Source: Sulfobacillus thermotolerans (lineage in GTDB: Bacteria; Bacillota; Sulfobacillia; Sulfobacillales; Sulfobacillaceae). From it: a DNA stretch of 64,000 nt. Location: NCBI GenBank assembly GCA_002951815.1, contig CP019454.1:1116001-1180000 (forward strand). The letters run 5' to 3'. The notes below the pieces were generated by a model. The model saw only the letters and a list, made by a program, of their open reading frames with translations, was not told the DNA's origin and made no database searches. Below, in pieces: positions 52,910 to 61,137 of this stretch (positions within the stretch are counted from its first letter, which is position 1; the number at the start of each line of letters is the position of its first letter). The translations under genes and the position numbers were made by a program.

Positions 52910-54475
52910 TTAGGAAATTAATCCGGGAACGACCAATTTTAATTGCCAACTTTTTTTAACATCCTTGGCAACGTCAGCAAGATCCTTTGAGGGATTAGAG
53001 ATGCCCGTACCAGACACCGTAATGGTGAGTTGTTTATTGGATTGTTGGACATTAAGGCGTTCTACTCCGGTCATTAAGGGTGGAGCAAACAGTTCGGCTA
53101 AACGGACCAAAACCCCAAGTTGCCGCACGGTGACCAATTCGGCTCTGCTTAAAATGCTGGAGTAGGGATTCCAATATTTTTGCAGACGCTTCACGGAACG
53201 ATATGAGGCAATTAAGGCGACCTCTACCCACTCCTTATGACTGAGGCCCACAAGGGGAGCCGATAAGGCATAGTAGAATGTGTGTTGGTCCCAATGATAC
53301 ATGTTAATATTACGGCCCGTATAGCGGAGCAAAGCCGCTGTCCGGGCCAATTCCACGGCGCGGGGAGTCCATCCTAATATCGACTGCACAGCCTGTCCCA
53401 ATTCGGCCACCCGTTCTTGAAGATGCATGGCCAAATGCAAGGGCCATTCATTGCGCAATGCTACGGTCAAGGCGCTATTCAAGGCGATTGATGAAAAAGC
53501 GGGCGCCGGCTCGGATCCCAAATAATCTAAGAGTAGACCATTGCGGAGTCCAAATCCACTGATGGTTAACTGATCCGTTTGAGTGATTTGGAGCAAGGCC
53601 AAAATAATAGCGATTCCTGGAACAATAATATCAACGCGGTCTTTGGGGATATGCGCCACTTTTCTTCTTTGATCGGGAGTCATGGTGGCAATGTTGTTTA
53701 ACCATGTTTCAATCACTACCGACGGCACCGAGAAGTGATGCACTTGCCTCAGAGGATAATCCATCTCTTCTTGGAGTGCTCGGGCTAGAACCCGGGCACT
53801 TCCCCCTAAAGCGATGCCCTGTAAGGGCATTCGGGGCAACCATTTGGCAGATGCGAATTGCTGGTGAATCCAGGCTTGGAGATCTTTATACACCGGAAAA
53901 CGAGAGGCAAGGGACACGGCGCCAAATGGAAACGATTCTTGATGGACCAGTCTCCCCTCATTGAACGTTACAACTTCGGTGCTTCCACCTCCGACATCCA
54001 CGGTCCAGCCTTGTGTTAAGCAAATGCTAGACTGAACCGCTCGGAAACCAATTTGGGCTTCATCTTCTCCCGATAGCACGACGACTTCTAAGCCTGTTTG
54101 ACGTTGAATCTCTTGGATCACTTGTTGTTGATTTGCCAGATTACGCAACGAGGCGGTAGCTCGCACGATGATGGGGTCGGCGTGATAGGATTGGGCGATG
54201 TCCCGGAAATACTGTAAGGATTGCACGAGGCGCGAAAAACCATCCAGCGTGAGGAAGCCATCTGCATCTTTAGCTAAAGCCAGCCGTGGCGTGGCTTTTT
54301 GCTCATCAATAATTGCGGCTAGGTTTGGCCCAAAGCGCCGAACAACCATAAGACGCACAGAATTTGAACCAATGTCGATAATGGCGAGTAAAGATTCGTC
54401 GATGGCTAAAGCCCCCCCATCATGGATAGCATACTGACCTATATTATAAGCGAAAGAGGCGCAGGACTTGCACAT
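52910..54475 (-). CDS. Ppx/GppA family exopolyphosphatase/guanosine pentaphosphatase
   Basis: A protein of about 521 residues. The ASKHA-fold N-terminal half shows IIDIGSNSVRLMVV (about 32-45), ATASLRNLANQQ, the LSGEDEAQIGFRAV segment with the catalytic Glu, and the phosphate-binding DVGGGSTEVV. A C-terminal HD-like helical domain (about 330-521) follows. It would degrade polyphosphate or pppGpp. The ATG at 54475 has AAGGGGG 11 bases upstream. A TATAAT at 54448-54443 lies after this start, so transcription from there would require a non-standard start codon further down. It is followed downstream by the IS110 remnant and the kinase/HD genes. Confidence 0.88.
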   Translation of the reverse strand: MCKSCASFAYNIGQYAIHDGGALAIDESLLAIIDIGSNSVRLMVVRRFGPNLAAIIDEQKATPRLALAKDADGFLTLDGFSRLVQSLQYFRDIAQSYHADPIIVRATASLRNLANQQQVIQEIQRQTGLEVVVLSGEDEAQIGFRAVQSSICLTQGWTVDVGGGSTEVVTFNEGRLVHQESFPFGAVSLASRFPVYKDLQAWIHQQFASAKWLPRMPLQGIALGGSARVLARALQEEMDYPLRQVHHFSVPSVVIETWLNNIATMTPDQRRKVAHIPKDRVDIIVPGIAIILALLQITQTDQLTISGFGLRNGLLLDYLGSEPAPAFSSIALNSALTVALRNEWPLHLAMHLQERVAELGQAVQSILGWTPRAVELARTAALLRYTGRNINMYHWDQHTFYYALSAPLVGLSHKEWVEVALIASYRSVKRLQKYWNPYSSILSRAELVTVRQLGVLVRLAELFAPPLMTGVERLNVQQSNKQLTITVSGTGISNPSKDLADVAKDVKKSWQLKLVVPGLIS

Positions 54476-54638
54476 ATGAGCCGTTACCCCCTTAAATTTT
54501 GGAGACGGCTGGATAACGCAGGGCAGTGACATGGTTATCCAAAAGGGTAGCCCAATGCCCGATATCGACCCTTAGGCTCTTCCCATGAGCAATGGGATAT
54601 AATAAGCAAGCAACGGTAGGAAAGGCAGGAGACGATAC

Positions 54639-54926
54639 ATGAATCATAGGCAGCAACAGTATATCGACATGCTCAAAGAAGCAGCCCCTTATTCGAAAAA
54701 GACCATATGGTGGTTTCGGGCAGCGGGCCTTATTACTCTGGTGGTATTGGGTGGCGGATATTGGGCATTGTTTATGGCCATTGGGGGGCGTCTGTCTTTG
54801 TGGATGGTGATGGTAGCGGAACTGGTGGGGGTTGCAGTGATGGTGGCGGCTCTTGCAGCCTCTTTACGTAGTCGCCGACAGGATATCGAGCGTTACCGGG
54901 CATCACAAATGCAAGGAGGGGAATGA
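54639..54926 (+). CDS. Small two-helix membrane protein
   Basis: A 95-residue protein with a basic, helical N-terminus (RQQQYIDMLKEAAPYSKK) and two transmembrane helices (about 26-48 and 53-76), ending in a charged tail. A TATAAT lies at 54598-54603. It resembles hypothetical membrane proteins in related spore-formers but no family name can be given. Its last 24 bp overlap the convergent gene. Confidence 0.6.
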   Translation: MNHRQQQYIDMLKEAAPYSKKTIWWFRAAGLITLVVLGGGYWALFMAIGGRLSLWMVMVAELVGVAVMVAALAASLRSRRQDIERYRASQMQGGE

Positions 54927-55517
54927 GACCCCTAGGGGGTCCCTGCCGTGGACAATAAAAAATCCTAGGGCAGCAATGATGCCCACCCACAGCACTAACC
55001 CTACGAGTTCATGGGTCCAGTGATGATGAGAGGCGGGGCGACGGCTTGGAATAACAGAATCACGAGACTCTTCGGGCATCGACATATGGGAGGGAACATG
55101 GCGACGATTTCGCTTGTACCGCAATCCGGTAACGAGAAAACTTCCTGTGACGATCCCACTTAGATACCACGCCCATTGAGGGACGAAGACCGACCAGATG
55201 AGAGGGGAGTTCCAGTGGCCCGTTTGCCATTCATGCAATACGCCTAAAGCCTCGGCTTGTTTATGGAGTTGAGTTTTTTCCTGAGCCACTTGTTGTAGCT
55301 GTTGGTGTAAACTTGAGAGCAGGGTATGCGCATGAGAGACGGTCGTTAGCATTCCAGCAAAATACGATGCCGCCATTAATGCGACTACAGCTAAAGATAG
55401 TAATACCCACCATGGCCAATACCATTGGGGCCATGAGATTCTCAGACCCTTCGGTGTCGCCTCTTTTTGCGGTGCTTCGGTCAACGCGCGGCTGCCGGGT
55501 TCTATTTCAGACATCAT
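54903..55517 (-). CDS. Membrane protein with three transmembrane helices and a coiled coil
   Basis: A protein of about 204 residues. A charged N-terminus is followed by a first helix (about 35-57, WWVLLSLAVVALMAASYFAGM), a heptad-like coiled coil (about 62-95, LLSSLHQQLQQVAQEKTQLHKQAEAL), a second helix (about 113-133), a basic, His-rich loop, and a third helix near the end (LVGLVLWVGIIAALGFFI). The ATG at 55517 has GAGGAGG five bases away. The function is unknown. Confidence 0.6.
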   Translation of the reverse strand: MMSEIEPGSRALTEAPQKEATPKGLRISWPQWYWPWWVLLSLAVVALMAASYFAGMLTTVSHAHTLLSSLHQQLQQVAQEKTQLHKQAEALGVLHEWQTGHWNSPLIWSVFVPQWAWYLSGIVTGSFLVTGLRYKRNRRHVPSHMSMPEESRDSVIPSRRPASHHHWTHELVGLVLWVGIIAALGFFIVHGRDPLGVSFPSLHL

Positions 55518-55660
55518 CCTAACCTCCTCGTGGCCCACTGTTCATTTGACCGGTAACATCATACACTGTTCAACCCCATTCGTGGTGATTCGCCTTGTGT
55601 TAATTATATCCATTTGTCGTGGGCGAGAAACCATGGCTGCTTCTTTGTTATCTACTGGGC

Positions 55661-55689
55661 TTGACGCAAACGTCGGACTATTGCATATT
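55661..55689 (+). promoter_or_regulatory. Promoter of the GntR-like gene
   Basis: TTGACG and CATATT are separated by 17 bp, giving a leader of about 100 bases before the ATG at 55795. The rest of the 55518-55794 gap shows no gene. Confidence 0.5.
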
Positions 55690-55794
55690 TAATGGAACCC
55701 ACGGCGCTTGGACTCGAACTCATTATGATGTCATATGGGAAGATTGATGATCGACTGATGGATATCTTTTTAACTAACGAAAGGACGAATTCCT

Positions 55795-56061
55795 ATGAGC
55801 CTTGTTGATAACCCGAGTACTGTGGCGTCTCGGTATCGGGACGCCATTATCACCAAACGTCTGCCGGTTGGGGCCACCATCGAGTTAGATCGAGAAGCGA
55901 AAGAATTAGGTATTTCGCTTAAGGTTTTAAAGCAAGCCATGCGGATATTAACGACAATGGGATTGGTATCCTGGCCGACTCCCGACACGGTTCAAGTGAG
56001 GGCTTTAACGACGCAGACGTTACAGGACTTGGAATATAGTCTGACCCGCCGGCGTTTGTAA
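55795..56061 (+). CDS. GntR-type winged-helix protein without effector domain
   Basis: An 88-residue protein consisting almost only of a GntR-like winged helix: SRYRDAIITKRLPVGATIELDREAKELGISLKVLKQAMRILTTMGLVSW follows the family order (helix 1, the P-G turn, recognition helix, wing). No ligand-binding domain follows, so it may be a minimal DNA-binding protein or a partner of another regulator. The start is ATG with an AAAGGACG ribosome site. A 20-bp hairpin follows. Confidence 0.72.
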   Translation: MSLVDNPSTVASRYRDAIITKRLPVGATIELDREAKELGISLKVLKQAMRILTTMGLVSWPTPDTVQVRALTTQTLQDLEYSLTRRRL

Positions 56062-56091
56062 CGGTGTGTAATTGCGACAATTAGGACGACT

Positions 56092-56142
56092 GCCCGACGA
56101 GAAGGTTGCCTAACATGTACCAAGGCAGCCTTCTCGTCGGGC
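56092..56142. repeat. 20-bp hairpin between convergent genes
   Basis: GCCCGACGAGAAGGTTGCCT (56092-56111) pairs with AGGCAGCCTTCTCGTCGGGC (56123-56142) over all 20 positions with one G-T, loop of 11. It lies between the GntR-like gene and the ECF sigma gene, whose stop is four bases away. No T-run on either side, so factor-dependent or bidirectional termination is the simplest reading. Confidence 0.65.
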
Positions 56143-56145
56143 GAT

Positions 56146-56739
56146 TTATTGCAAGAATCCCTGGTATGTCAATCGTGCGGTGCCAACGGCTTCTTGACCG
56201 GGAATGCGTTGATCTTGGGAAGCAATGCGTTTAAAAGCCTGACGGGCGCGGCGTAGGCGCGACTTGACGGCGCTTAGGGGAATATCTAGCGCCGAGGCCA
56301 TTTCCTTTAGAGGCATGTTTTCGAGATCGCGCATAATAATGAGCATCCGTTGTGCCGGAGAAAGTTGGCCCAAAGCATGATGTACCAGCGCGCTTTGAAA
56401 CCTCTTCTCACAATGGAGGTCGGGGTCTTCGGAGCTAGGGATTCGCATCTCGGAGTTGATGTAAAGCAGGGAGTCGCGAACCCGTTTCCGAGACGTGTCA
56501 ATAAGGTAATTGATGGCCAGCCGGTAGAGCCATGTACTAAATTGTGCGTCGTGTCGATATTGCGGTATGTGCTTCATGACACGCATCCAAATTTCTGATA
56601 CGGCATCCTCTGCCTCATCGGCATTGCCCAGCATCCGCTGGGCCAGCCGGTACAGTTGCCCTTGGTGTCGGTCAAAGAGCTCTCCCAGGGCATTGGTAGT
56701 GCCCTCGCGATATTGTTGAATGAGTTCCCAATCGGTCAT
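56146..56739 (-). CDS. ECF-type RNA polymerase sigma factor
   Basis: A 197-residue extracytoplasmic-function sigma factor. Region 2 has LGELFDRHQGQLYRLAQRMLGNADEAEDAVSEIWMRVMKHIPQY and FSTWLYRLAINYLIDTSRKR; region 4 has QLSPAQRMLIIMRDLENMPLKEMASALDIPLSAVKSRLRRARQAF. The ATG at 56739 has GGAGG eight bases upstream. A C-terminal tail of about 25 residues (QEAVGTARLTYQGFLQ) goes beyond region 4. No anti-sigma gene is next to it: downstream are the hairpin and a convergent gene. Confidence 0.9.
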   Translation of the reverse strand: MTDWELIQQYREGTTNALGELFDRHQGQLYRLAQRMLGNADEAEDAVSEIWMRVMKHIPQYRHDAQFSTWLYRLAINYLIDTSRKRVRDSLLYINSEMRIPSSEDPDLHCEKRFQSALVHHALGQLSPAQRMLIIMRDLENMPLKEMASALDIPLSAVKSRLRRARQAFKRIASQDQRIPGQEAVGTARLTYQGFLQ

Positions 56740-56787
56740 GTAAGGGGCCTCCATCATCAGTGCCTGAAACTTTACGTTACTATACAT

Positions 56788-56815
56788 TCTATAATATCTG
56801 GCGGCAACAGTACAA
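56788..56815 (-). promoter_or_regulatory. Promoter of the ECF sigma gene
   Basis: On the minus strand TTGTAC (56815-56810) and TATAGA (56793-56788) have a 16-bp spacer, about 50 bp before the ATG at 56739. This is a housekeeping-type promoter, not an ECF-type one. Confidence 0.5.
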
Positions 56816-56974
56816 TCTTCGCATATTCTTCATTTCACGAGCTTGAGGATTAAAAAGAAACTTTTTAGCACAAGATGAGAGGGTATCTTTTTACGGGCAA
56901 ATTCGTCTAACGTATGTAGACGTTATTCAGGCGTCTTAATAACTCTCATCACGATACGAAAGGATTGTGACCAC

Positions 56975-57571
56975 TTGAAAATTAGCGTGATTTATTACTC
57001 AATGACAGGGTCTGTGTATCACTTGGCGCAAGCCGTGGCCGAAGGCGCGCGGCAAGCAGGGGCCGAGGTGCGCCTGCGGCGCGTTCCTGATCTTCTGCCT
57101 CTGGAAGTCATTGAATCCAACGAGAACATTAAACAAGCGTTAGAGGCCCAAAAAGATGTTCCAGTTGCAGTATTAGAGGATTTGACTTGGGCAGACGGAA
57201 TTGCCTTTGGATCTCCAACACGTTATGGGAATATGGCGGCGCAGCTGAAAAACTTTTTAGATCAAACCGGCCCGTTGTGGGCTCAAGGGCAATTAGCGGG
57301 GAAAGCGGCAGGGTTTTTCACCGGAGCTGCAACCATGCATGGAGGCCATGAAAGCACAATTCTCACGATGTCAACTTTTGCGTACCATCACGGGATGGTG
57401 ATTGTGCCGACGGGATACCTTAGCCCAGCGGTCCATGGCACCCAGACAGGCGGCAGTCCTTATGGTCCCACGGAACTAGGCAACAAACCAGAACTGTCCG
57501 ACGATGAGCGCTCTGTCGGTTTGCTTTTGGGTGAACGGCTCGCCATGGTGGCGGGAAAACTGATCAGCTAA
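56975..57571 (+). CDS. wrbA: WrbA-type NAD(P)H:quinone oxidoreductase
   Basis: A 198-residue flavodoxin-like protein. The FMN loop ISVIYYSMTGSVYHLAQAVAEGA is at the N-terminus, FGSPTRYGNMAAQLKNFLDQTGPLW in the centre, and FTGAATMHGGHESTIL plus GGSPYGPT near the C-terminus are WrbA signatures. It reduces quinones by two electrons, protecting against radicals. The start is TTG after GAAAGGATTG. It is convergent with an FAD oxidoreductase, sharing a 17-bp terminator. Confidence 0.93.
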   Translation: MKISVIYYSMTGSVYHLAQAVAEGARQAGAEVRLRRVPDLLPLEVIESNENIKQALEAQKDVPVAVLEDLTWADGIAFGSPTRYGNMAAQLKNFLDQTGPLWAQGQLAGKAAGFFTGAATMHGGHESTILTMSTFAYHHGMVIVPTGYLSPAVHGTQTGGSPYGPTELGNKPELSDDERSVGLLLGERLAMVAGKLIS

Positions 57572-57583
57572 CATCATGGAAAG

Positions 57584-57626
57584 TTAGCAAAAAACTCCTC
57601 GAGATTACTGAGGAGTTTTTTGCTAA
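57584..57626. terminator. Bidirectional terminator between wrbA and the FAD oxidoreductase
   Basis: A perfect 17-bp stem (TTAGCAAAAAACTCCTC with GAGGAGTTTTTTGCTAA) and a 9-base loop. T-runs lie within both arms, giving each direction a U-tract. Confidence 0.9.
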
Positions 57627-57654
57627 TCCGTCGAGCAACATGGGTGACACGACA

Positions 57655-58851
57655 TCAAGGTGTGTTGCGAAGAATGCCCCGTAATTGGGAGGGTGTTGCA
57701 TAGAGCGCTTGGGATGTGATGATCTCACGCGCTTGGGGTATTTGATTCCAGACGTTCCAATTGAGTATGCCAACGACACGGTGGTCGTGCAGGTAATACA
57801 AAACACCTTCTTCGCCAAACGTGACCCAGTCGGCAAAGATTTCTAACGTTGAGTCGAGACGGCCAATGGCTTCATATCCCATATGGAACATATCTGAGTA
57901 GAAAAAGGGGAGGTGCGTATAGGGCTTTTCAGCTCCAGCCATATTCAACCCCGCGGCCTTACCCTGAGCTAGAGCGTTATCCTCGTGTTCGACGCGGCGC
58001 TTTTGGTGGGGATAAGGATAAGGAAATTCGCAAACGTCCCCTGCGGCGTAAATGTTAGGGTCCGATGTTTGGAGAAATTCATTCACAACAATACCGTCCT
58101 GAACAGTGAGACCTGCCTTTTCAGCCAACGCGGTGTTGGGACTAAACCCGACTCCTGCGACAACCGCATCCACAAGGCACGAACGCCCGCTAGTATCTGT
58201 GACCACGATTCCCTGCGCATTTCGGGTAAGGCTTGCAATATGGCTTTGACTCCAAAGCGAAATATGATGTTGGCGGTATTGCGTGTCGATATAGTTTTTA
58301 AGGTCTTCGGGAAATAGTCGGTCGACCAAGTGCGATTCAGGGAATATCATCGTGACCGTTTTGTCGAGGAGAGATAAAGCGGCTGCGATTTCGGTGCCGA
58401 TAAAGCCGCCCCCAATGATTAAAAAGCGATTAGCAGAGCGTGTGAGGCGATAAAGCTGAAAATAGTCGTCTAGCGTATGAAAATAGAGAATAGGGACATC
58501 GGGGAATGGTAAGGTCTTAGGTGTTCCGCCTACAGCCAAAAGCAATTTGCCATAATGATACGTATGCCCGTATTGATCGTGAATGGTTTGTGTGTCGCGA
58601 TCCACGGTCTCAATAACGGTGGCGAGATGTTCATCGGCGTGTAGTGCTTGCGCGTCAGGCCGCATCCAAATATTCTCAATCCGTTCGTCTGTCCAAAGCC
58701 TTTTGGATAGAGGTGGGCGGCTATACATAGGATAGCGTTCTGCAGAAAAAATTCCGACTGTGCCTCTCTTATCACGTCGTCGAATGCCCGCCGCAGCCGC
58801 TGCTGAAGCCATGCCGCCTCCGACAATTATGTAGTCATAGTGTTTCACCAT
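57655..58851 (-). CDS. FAD-dependent NAD(P)H oxidoreductase (ferredoxin-reductase-like)
   Basis: A 398-residue two-dinucleotide-domain flavoprotein. The FAD loop YIIVGGGMASAAAAAGIR is at residues 6-23 (usual GGGxAG), the RPPLSK segment near 45, the NAD loop FLIIGGGFIGTEIAAALSLL near 145, and the second FAD motif NIYAAGDVCEF near 268. A C-terminal domain shared with ferredoxin/rubredoxin reductases and AIF-like proteins ends the chain. The electron acceptor is unknown. The ATG at 58851 has AAAGGTAGG upstream. Confidence 0.88.
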   Translation of the reverse strand: MVKHYDYIIVGGGMASAAAAAGIRRRDKRGTVGIFSAERYPMYSRPPLSKRLWTDERIENIWMRPDAQALHADEHLATVIETVDRDTQTIHDQYGHTYHYGKLLLAVGGTPKTLPFPDVPILYFHTLDDYFQLYRLTRSANRFLIIGGGFIGTEIAAALSLLDKTVTMIFPESHLVDRLFPEDLKNYIDTQYRQHHISLWSQSHIASLTRNAQGIVVTDTSGRSCLVDAVVAGVGFSPNTALAEKAGLTVQDGIVVNEFLQTSDPNIYAAGDVCEFPYPYPHQKRRVEHEDNALAQGKAAGLNMAGAEKPYTHLPFFYSDMFHMGYEAIGRLDSTLEIFADWVTFGEEGVLYYLHDHRVVGILNWNVWNQIPQAREIITSQALYATPSQLRGILRNTP

Positions 58852-59026
58852 AAGGCCTACCTTTCTTTTTCTTCATCGGGGCACTTCATTGGCCAAACGA
58901 TAGTAAGGTCTTACATAAAGTCTCCCTTCTAAAGAGTATAGATCGTTAGCAGATGCTTACCGTATAATGAATCAACATCAATGGGTTTTTTATAGTGATA
59001 TGAATAAAAGGGAGGTATGGCTAGAC

Positions 59027-59656
59027 ATGGTAATCCCGTCAGTAAATCGTGAGGTGACGGACGATACGTTACTGGCTTTAGAACGGGAAGGGGATTCCTA
59101 TGCGCTGGACCAACTTATCCTGCGCTATCAGTCATTGGTTACGGCGAAAGCGCGGACATACTATGTGGTCGGTTTGGAACATGAGGACCTGCAGCAGGAA
59201 GGGTTATTGGGATTATTTTATGCCATTCGGCATTTTCGTCCGGAACAAGGGGTTCCATTTCAAGCCTTCGCTGATTTATGCGTTAGCCGACGGATTGTAA
59301 GTGCGGTGATTCGTGCAACACGTAAAAAGCAGCAACCCTTGAATACAGCGTTTTCTCTCTATCAATCGAGTTCAGACGAACAAGATGGTCAGCCTTTTAT
59401 TGGGCGCCTTGTCGATCATGGGGCGATAAATCCTGAAAATTGGGTGATGGAACAGGAATCCACCGAAAAATGGACGGCACTTTTAAATCGAAGGCTGACC
59501 GCGCTGGAACGCGATGTGCTAGCTCTCTATCTTTCTGGGTTCACCTATCATCAAATTGCCGCTCAACTTGGGCGTAGTGCCAAATCGATCGATAACGCAC
59601 TGCAGCGGGTAAGGGCTAAGGCGAGTAACGAATTGGACCTTCGCATGTTGTCGTAA
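59027..59656 (+). CDS. SigH-like RNA polymerase sigma factor
   Basis: A protein of about 209 residues. Region 2 shows LALEREGDSYALDQLILRYQSLV, EDLQQEGLLGLFYAIRHF and FADLCVSRRIVSAV; region 4 shows LTALERDVLALYLSGFTYHQIAAQLGRSAKSIDNALQRVRAKA. It is similar to the sigma factor at 48 kb (shared CVSR-IVSAV and KTIDNALQR-type endings). The start is ATG at 59027 after AAAGGGAGG; an ATG at 58967 would add about 20 residues. No anti-sigma gene is adjacent. Confidence 0.87.
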   Translation: MVIPSVNREVTDDTLLALEREGDSYALDQLILRYQSLVTAKARTYYVVGLEHEDLQQEGLLGLFYAIRHFRPEQGVPFQAFADLCVSRRIVSAVIRATRKKQQPLNTAFSLYQSSSDEQDGQPFIGRLVDHGAINPENWVMEQESTEKWTALLNRRLTALERDVLALYLSGFTYHQIAAQLGRSAKSIDNALQRVRAKASNELDLRMLS

Positions 59657-59823
59657 AAAATTAATTGTGCATTCCCAAAAGCAAAGCCAATGGCACAGAA
59701 ATCGCGGGACAAAAAGAACCCAATAGTGAGGACGGCTGCCAGATATTAATTCAGGTTGCAACGACCACTCGGCCTGCATCTATTCCACATGGTTTGGCTG
59801 AGGCCGACGATGGGCTGAGCGAC

Positions 59824-59845
59824 CGCCTAGGTATCTAACTAGGCG
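59824..59845. repeat. Perfect 7-bp inverted repeat before the SDR gene
   Basis: CGCCTAG and CTAGGCG flank an 8-base spacer, ending 30 bp before the SDR start. It could be an operator or leader hairpin. The rest of 59657-59874 has no gene. Confidence 0.35.
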
Positions 59846-59874
59846 ATGTGGAGAAAGGTAGGGAGTATGGTGTC

Positions 59875-60624
59875 ATGGATTTGCAACTGACCAACAAAAA
59901 CATCGTGGTGGTAGGAGGTTCTCGTGGACTGGGCAGGGCTGTCGCTGAAGTCTTGGCCACTGAAGGCGCAAATGTCATTATCGCTTCTCGCCATCAATCG
60001 GAGAACATAGGGAATCCCGCCGTGGAGTGGCGTTTCCTCGACATGCAAGATATGACGAGTCTAGAAGAGTTTGGGGAACATCTTCCTTGGGGCACTGTCG
60101 ATGGGATTTTTTTAAATACCGGCGGGCCCAAGCCGGGGCAATTTTTCGACGTAAGCGACGAAGATTGGCAAGCAGCGTTTCTTAGCTTAGTCAGGTCCCC
60201 AGTGTTTTTGATTCGCGTTCTATCACAAAAATTCACGCCCGGGTCTAGTATTTTATTCAACACCTCTTCGTCTCTGAAAGTTCCAATTGATGGGCTTATT
60301 CTATCTAATGTGTTGCGTCCAGCTGTCGCGGCATTGGCGAAGTCCCTGTCTTTAGAGATGGCAGATCGTCAAATACGGGTCAATGTCATTGCCCCTGGGC
60401 GTATTGATACCGAACGCGTTCGGGAGTTGGATGCCTATCGAGCTAGTGTGACGGGAATGGATATTGGCGCGATTTACCAGAATGCCGCGTCTCGAATTCC
60501 TTTGGGGAGATATGGCCAACCGCGAGAATTTGCACAGGCGGCAGCTTTTTTGTTATCACCTGCGAGTCAATATATTACGGGAAGCACGTTATTTGTGGAT
60601 GGAGGGCAAACTCGTGCCTTGTAA
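59875..60624 (+). CDS. Atypical SDR-family oxidoreductase
   Basis: A 249-residue Rossmann protein. The cofactor loop VVVGGSRGLGRAVAEVLA is at residues 11-28, with IASRHQ ending strand 2, and the C-terminus ITGSTLFVDGGQTRAL is typical for FabG-like SDRs. The catalytic Tyr-x3-Lys is not at its usual place: after SSSLKVPIDGLI comes LSNVLRPAVAALAKSL, where the Tyr would be replaced by Leu and the Lys by Leu/Arg. It may be a non-catalytic or mechanistically different member. The ATG at 59875 has GGGAG upstream. Confidence 0.85.
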   Translation: MDLQLTNKNIVVVGGSRGLGRAVAEVLATEGANVIIASRHQSENIGNPAVEWRFLDMQDMTSLEEFGEHLPWGTVDGIFLNTGGPKPGQFFDVSDEDWQAAFLSLVRSPVFLIRVLSQKFTPGSSILFNTSSSLKVPIDGLILSNVLRPAVAALAKSLSLEMADRQIRVNVIAPGRIDTERVRELDAYRASVTGMDIGAIYQNAASRIPLGRYGQPREFAQAAAFLLSPASQYITGSTLFVDGGQTRAL

Positions 60625-61137
60625 GTAGGCGTGGGCTATTTAACCGTGTCTTGAAATGTCACCAGGTTATTTCTTTGTGTATATTATATTACCATCTGCA
60701 AACGACGCAGGATTCGATCTGAACGATGTCACCGCTTTAGCTATTGTCGCTAAATTACCATCCCTATGACATCATCAACAAGACAGGTTCGAATAAAAAG
60801 AGTTCGGCACACGGATTTCAGATGCCTGGGCTAGGGCTCTTTGCGTTGCTGCGTTTCCTAGATGGCTCCGCTGTCCAGAGCGTGCTCTGGGGCGTTCAAA
60901 TGTGGTTATGGTTTTGGATGAGTTCAGGAGATAAGAGCCAGCGCGGGCGTATCATGATGCATGGCGGGAATCCCCCAAGGCGCGCGGTTTTGGGTCGGGG
61001 GCAACGGTGCGAAGAAAATTTTGAGGTCAAAACCGTGGTCTGAGTTCGGGGTCCAACGGAGGGCTAATCATTTCTGTGCTACTCACCGCAATGTTAAAGC
61101 ATTTCACATTTATTATCTGATTATTCGTCTAAAAAAC
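60625..61137. other. Long gap with no recognisable gene
   Basis: About 510 bp between the SDR gene and the fba promoter. A weak frame at 60744-61043 (99 codons) has a TTG start, no ribosome site and no family resemblance. A 16-bp palindrome CCAGAGC-GT-GCTCTGG sits at 60875-60890. It may be remnant sequence. Confidence 0.4.

Noticed and set aside
60744-61043. 99-codon frame in the SDR-fba gap
   Set aside because: TTG start without ribosome site, unusual composition and no family resemblance.
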